DNA from: Chitinophagaceae bacterium
GTDB lineage: Bacteria; Bacteroidota; Bacteroidia; Chitinophagales; Chitinophagaceae
DNA: 64,000 nucleotides
Assembly: GCA_004322425.1 (NCBI GenBank)
Contig: SCVJ01000032.1
Coordinates: forward strand, 1 to 64,000
Reading direction: 5' to 3'
The notes below the pieces were generated by a model. The model saw only the letters and a program-made list of their open reading frames with translations. It was not told the DNA's origin and did no database searches. Both the position numbers and the translations under genes were made by a program. This document shows, piece by piece, positions 61,891 through 64,000 of the stretch. Numbering within the stretch: the first letter of the stretch is position 1; each line of letters starts with the position of its first letter.

Positions 61891-62304
61891 TCAGTTAGTT
61901 TCAGCGTATTTTTTGAAGTTGTTCAATATCATTTGCCAACCTTCTTGTTGCATTTCAACAGGGTTTTCAGTTTCAGCGTCAAAAGTTGTGGTAACATTAG
62001 TTTCGCTTCCATTACTTTCAAAAATAGTGGTTGCTTTCCTACCGTCACTCATTGTGTATATAAATTCTTTCTTCTCATTTACCACATCATAAATCGCTTC
62101 AAAGTCAAAACCGAAACTGTTGTCTTTGGTTTCCATTCTTGCAAAATATTTTCCTCCAACTTTTAAGTCATTCTCTGCTTTTGGACATTGCCAGTCGTCC
62201 ACGGCAAAGTTCCATTTTGTTATGTGTTGCGGTTTTGTCCAATTGTCCCAAACCTTTTCAATGTGTGCATTTACCAATGCAGTAACTGTAATTTTTGTTG
62301 CCAC
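61891..62304 (-). CDS. SRPBCC/AHSA1 domain protein
   Basis: A START-like helix-grip fold, 137 aa, of the Aha1-type group. The pattern TALVNAHIEKVWDNWTKPQHITKW opens it, and GWQMILNNFKKY is the C-terminal helix. These proteins bind hydrophobic ligands; the role of this one is unknown. The start is a GTG (or a missed upstream start). The setting between a GC-rich repeat and a decayed membrane-protein fragment suggests recent arrival as a cassette. Confidence 0.85.
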   Translation of the reverse strand: MATKITVTALVNAHIEKVWDNWTKPQHITKWNFAVDDWQCPKAENDLKVGGKYFARMETKDNSFGFDFEAIYDVVNEKKEFIYTMSDGRKATTIFESNGSETNVTTTFDAETENPVEMQQEGWQMILNNFKKYAETN

Positions 62305-62821
62305 TTTATTTTGATTGTTTGTTTAAATAGTAAATCATTGTAAAAGCGATTAAACACATAACTCCTGCTCCAATATATATTGAACTGTCGTGCTGCGTAA
62401 AGCTATAATGCCATTGTAATCTAGCATATCGGCAAAACGCTTTTGCCGTCCGTCGCAAGGATTTTCAACTGGGTAGTAGCACTAACCACTTGGCTATTTT
62501 CTTTCTTCAACTGGACTTTTTACTTGTTGTTAATTTCTTGTACTTCATTTGTATAAATGGGTTACTATTTACCTCATTTCGACCATCAAGGTAAAAAGAT
62601 TATTTAATAAAAAACGTACTACTTATCGGTAGTTTTTTTGGGGGTAAAATGTGCCGAGAACCGCTATTTATACCAACAGTTTTTTATCTTGCCGCCTTAA
62701 TTATGAACAAAAAAATTCAAGCTAGCTTCCAACCTATTATAAAAATATACCGGCCTGTTTGTTTGAAATAAAATTGTAAGCGCCGAACAATGATTGCGAT
62801 TTTTTCTTCTTTTCTTTGCAC
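62305..62821. other. Gene-free region with a decayed ORF tail and hairpin, then gmk promoter
   Basis: On the minus strand the frame ending at TAA (62306-62308) reads a membrane-helix-like tail (YIGAGVMCLIAFTMIYYLNK) without a start codon, a likely remnant. A perfect 8-bp hairpin CGGCAAAA/TTTTGCCG with a 3-nt loop lies at 62430-62448. A direct string CACTAACCACTTGGC occurs at 62480-62494. The rest, to the gmk promoter, is AT-rich and shows nothing else. Confidence 0.5.
62811..62818 (+). promoter_or_regulatory. Probable -7 box of gmk, 3 nt before the start codon
   Basis: TTTCTTTG has one mismatch to TAnnTTTG and ends 3 nt before the ATG at 62822. Confidence 0.4.
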
Positions 62822-63409
62822 ATGCCAACTCCCCTCAAAAAGATAATCATAATTACAGCGGCTTCCGGCTCGGGAAAAACTTCTATTGTAAAGCATTTAT
62901 TAAAAAAAAATTCTGAACAACTAGATTTTTCAATTTCTTGCGCCACAAGGCAAAAAAGAAATAATGAAGCAGATGGTATGGACTATTATTTTATTTCTCC
63001 CGATGAGTTCAAAGAAAAAATTACGAAAAATGAATTTGTGGAATGGGAAATGGTGTACGAGGGAAAATACTACGGAACTTTAAAAACTGAGTTGGAGCGA
63101 ATTTGGGGGAAAAACAAAACGCCACTTTTAGATATTGATGTTAAAGGTGCATTAGCCATTCAACAACAGTTTCCGAAAGAAACATTATCAATATTTATTG
63201 CACCGCCCTCTATTGCCGAACTTAAAAAAAGATTAGAAGCAAGAGGAACAGAAACGCCTGAAAGCCTAGCCACACGTGTTCACAAAGCCGCAGATGAGAT
63301 TATTTTTCAGCCACACTTTACTACTACTATTATTAATGATGATTTACAAAAAGCAGGATCTGAGGCAGAAGAATTGGTAAGAAATTTTTTACAAATTCGA
63401 GCTAACTAG
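62822..63409 (+). CDS. gmk: Guanylate kinase
   Basis: It phosphorylates GMP to GDP. The P-loop AASGSGKTS is at residues about 12-20, the GMP-binding segment is ISCATRQKR...DGMDYYF, and the lid includes RLEARGTETPES. I use the ATG (195 aa); the TTG two codons upstream overlaps the promoter box. It is followed by tatC after 63 nt, each with a separate promoter. Confidence 0.95.
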   Translation: MPTPLKKIIIITAASGSGKTSIVKHLLKKNSEQLDFSISCATRQKRNNEADGMDYYFISPDEFKEKITKNEFVEWEMVYEGKYYGTLKTELERIWGKNKTPLLDIDVKGALAIQQQFPKETLSIFIAPPSIAELKKRLEARGTETPESLATRVHKAADEIIFQPHFTTTIINDDLQKAGSEAEELVRNFLQIRAN

Positions 63410-63445
63410 TATTTGACACTCAATAATCAAAATCGCATCATCCCT

Positions 63446-63453
63446 TATCTTTG
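63446..63453 (+). promoter_or_regulatory. -7 box of the tatC promoter
   Basis: TATCTTTG is an exact match, 19 nt before the ATG. Confidence 0.55.
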
Positions 63454-63472
63454 ACCTCTTTTATATAACCAA

Positions 63473-64000
63473 ATGGCACTTAATTTTTTAGGGAATAAAT
63501 CCATGGACGAAAAGGCAGAAATGTCTTTTCTGGATCACTTAGATGTCTTACGAAAATATTTATTTCGCTCCGCTGTTGCCATCGCAATTGGCATGCTGAT
63601 TGCCGGCATTTACAATGAATTTATTATTGACTCGATCTTGCTGGGACCAATGCACAAAGACTTTATTTCGTTTAGAAAGCTTTGTGAGTGGGGCCAACAG
63701 TTGGGCTTGGGTAACAGTATGTGCACAAGCACCATTTCTATTAATATGCAAAACACGAACACTACAGGCCAGATTTCAATGTTCTTTACCGTGTTATTTG
63801 TAGCTGGACTTGTGATTGCTTTCCCTTATATTTTTTGGCAGTTTTGGCTGTTTATTCGCCCGGCATTAACTAAAAAAGAATTGAACAAAACAAGAGGAGT
63901 TATTTTTTGGGTTTCTTTTTTATTTTTTACCGGAATTTTATTTGGATATTTTTTTCTGGTTCCTATTAGTATGAATTTTTTGGCAAATTTTTCTTTGTCT
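63473..64000 (+). CDS. tatC: Sec-independent protein translocase TatC (3' end beyond window)
   Basis: The core receptor of twin-arginine translocation in the inner membrane. The first 176 codons are present, with EMSFLDHLDVLRKYLFRSA (the conserved cytoplasmic N-terminus), a first membrane helix, a long periplasmic loop, and FWQFWLFIRPALTKKE followed by two further helices. The gene is cut by the window end. TatA is not visible. Confidence 0.95.
   Translation, partial: MALNFLGNKSMDEKAEMSFLDHLDVLRKYLFRSAVAIAIGMLIAGIYNEFIIDSILLGPMHKDFISFRKLCEWGQQLGLGNSMCTSTISINMQNTNTTGQISMFFTVLFVAGLVIAFPYIFWQFWLFIRPALTKKELNKTRGVIFWVSFLFFTGILFGYFFLVPISMNFLANFSLS

Noticed and set aside
61720-62166. Plus-strand 148-codon frame after recA
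   Set aside because: It lies antisense to the SRPBCC gene, whose protein fits a known family; the plus frame is Cys/Phe/Ser-rich in a way typical of shadows.
1-64000. CRISPR array, prophage, complete IS element or toxin-antitoxin pair
   Set aside because: No regularly spaced direct repeats, integrase or transposase genes, or paired small toxin/antitoxin genes were found on either strand.

Overview
The window is a gene-dense, AT-rich chromosomal segment of a member of the Bacteroidota, most likely the Chitinophagaceae or a close relative. The evidence is the gliding/secretion lipoprotein GldH and its companion GldC, the PSP1-domain, DUF4290 and DUF6089 families, two Skp-like OmpH proteins beside BamA, a MurA with Asp in place of the catalytic Cys, and promoters of the Bacteroidota type (-7 box TAnnTTTG) with almost no Shine-Dalgarno sequences. 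There is no rRNA operon, CRISPR array, complete insertion sequence or prophage. Only two short stretches look accessory: the recA-gmk interval and the GNAT/serine-hydrolase region.

Layout. 0-5.6 kb: radA, comF, a glutathione peroxidase, holB and a PSP1 protein, all on +. 5.6-9.1 kb (-): a GH3/beta-lactamase fusion and a lipoprotein. 9.2-16 kb: mutL, an arginase-family protein (-), pheS with a hydroxyacyl-CoA dehydrogenase and an SDR epimerase, and an LpxD-like acyltransferase (-). 16.2-19.5 kb: a candidate small RNA with its own terminator, then yicC, gldH and a two-component system. 19.5-28 kb: short units including YjjG-type HAD, CPBP protease-cdsA-psd (phospholipid synthesis), dusB, aldehyde dehydrogenase with a membrane-anchored peroxidase, tadA and superoxide dismutase. 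28-29 kb: rpmH-rnpA-yidD. 29-40.7 kb: a long minus-strand cluster for envelope biogenesis (glycosyltransferase, gldC, yqeY, cvpA, hydrolase, CBS protein, nadK, DUF6089, uppS, bamA, two ompH, murI). 40.8-48 kb: DUF4290, murA, an APC permease, a di-haem peroxidase, tRNA-Met, a small beta-barrel protein, hflX and a Rieske protein. 48-57 kb: tRNA-Asn, trpF, a CHY zinc finger, GNAT, serine hydrolase, VOC, a PAP2-like protein, rpoN, GHL10 hydrolase and a radical SAM/SPASM protein. 57-60.6 kb: a tightly overlapped 5-oxoprolinase operon (pxpB-pxpC-pxpA) with an Nramp-fold transporter. 60.6-64 kb: recA, an SRPBCC gene in a scar-like region, gmk and the start of tatC.

The most noteworthy observations are: (i) a candidate structured RNA before yicC with its own promoter-like box and an intrinsic terminator; (ii) an Nramp-fold transporter without the DPGN and MPH metal-binding motifs, fused into the 5-oxoproline operon; (iii) a GC-rich stretch directly after the -7 box that is shared by rpmH and both tRNA genes but not by the other promoters read here; (iv) several genes whose start codon lies 3-6 nt after the -7 box, implying leaderless messages; (v) a cassette-like insertion between recA and gmk; and (vi) a clear GNAT gene remnant. 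All calls come from reading the sequence by eye; no database search was run.
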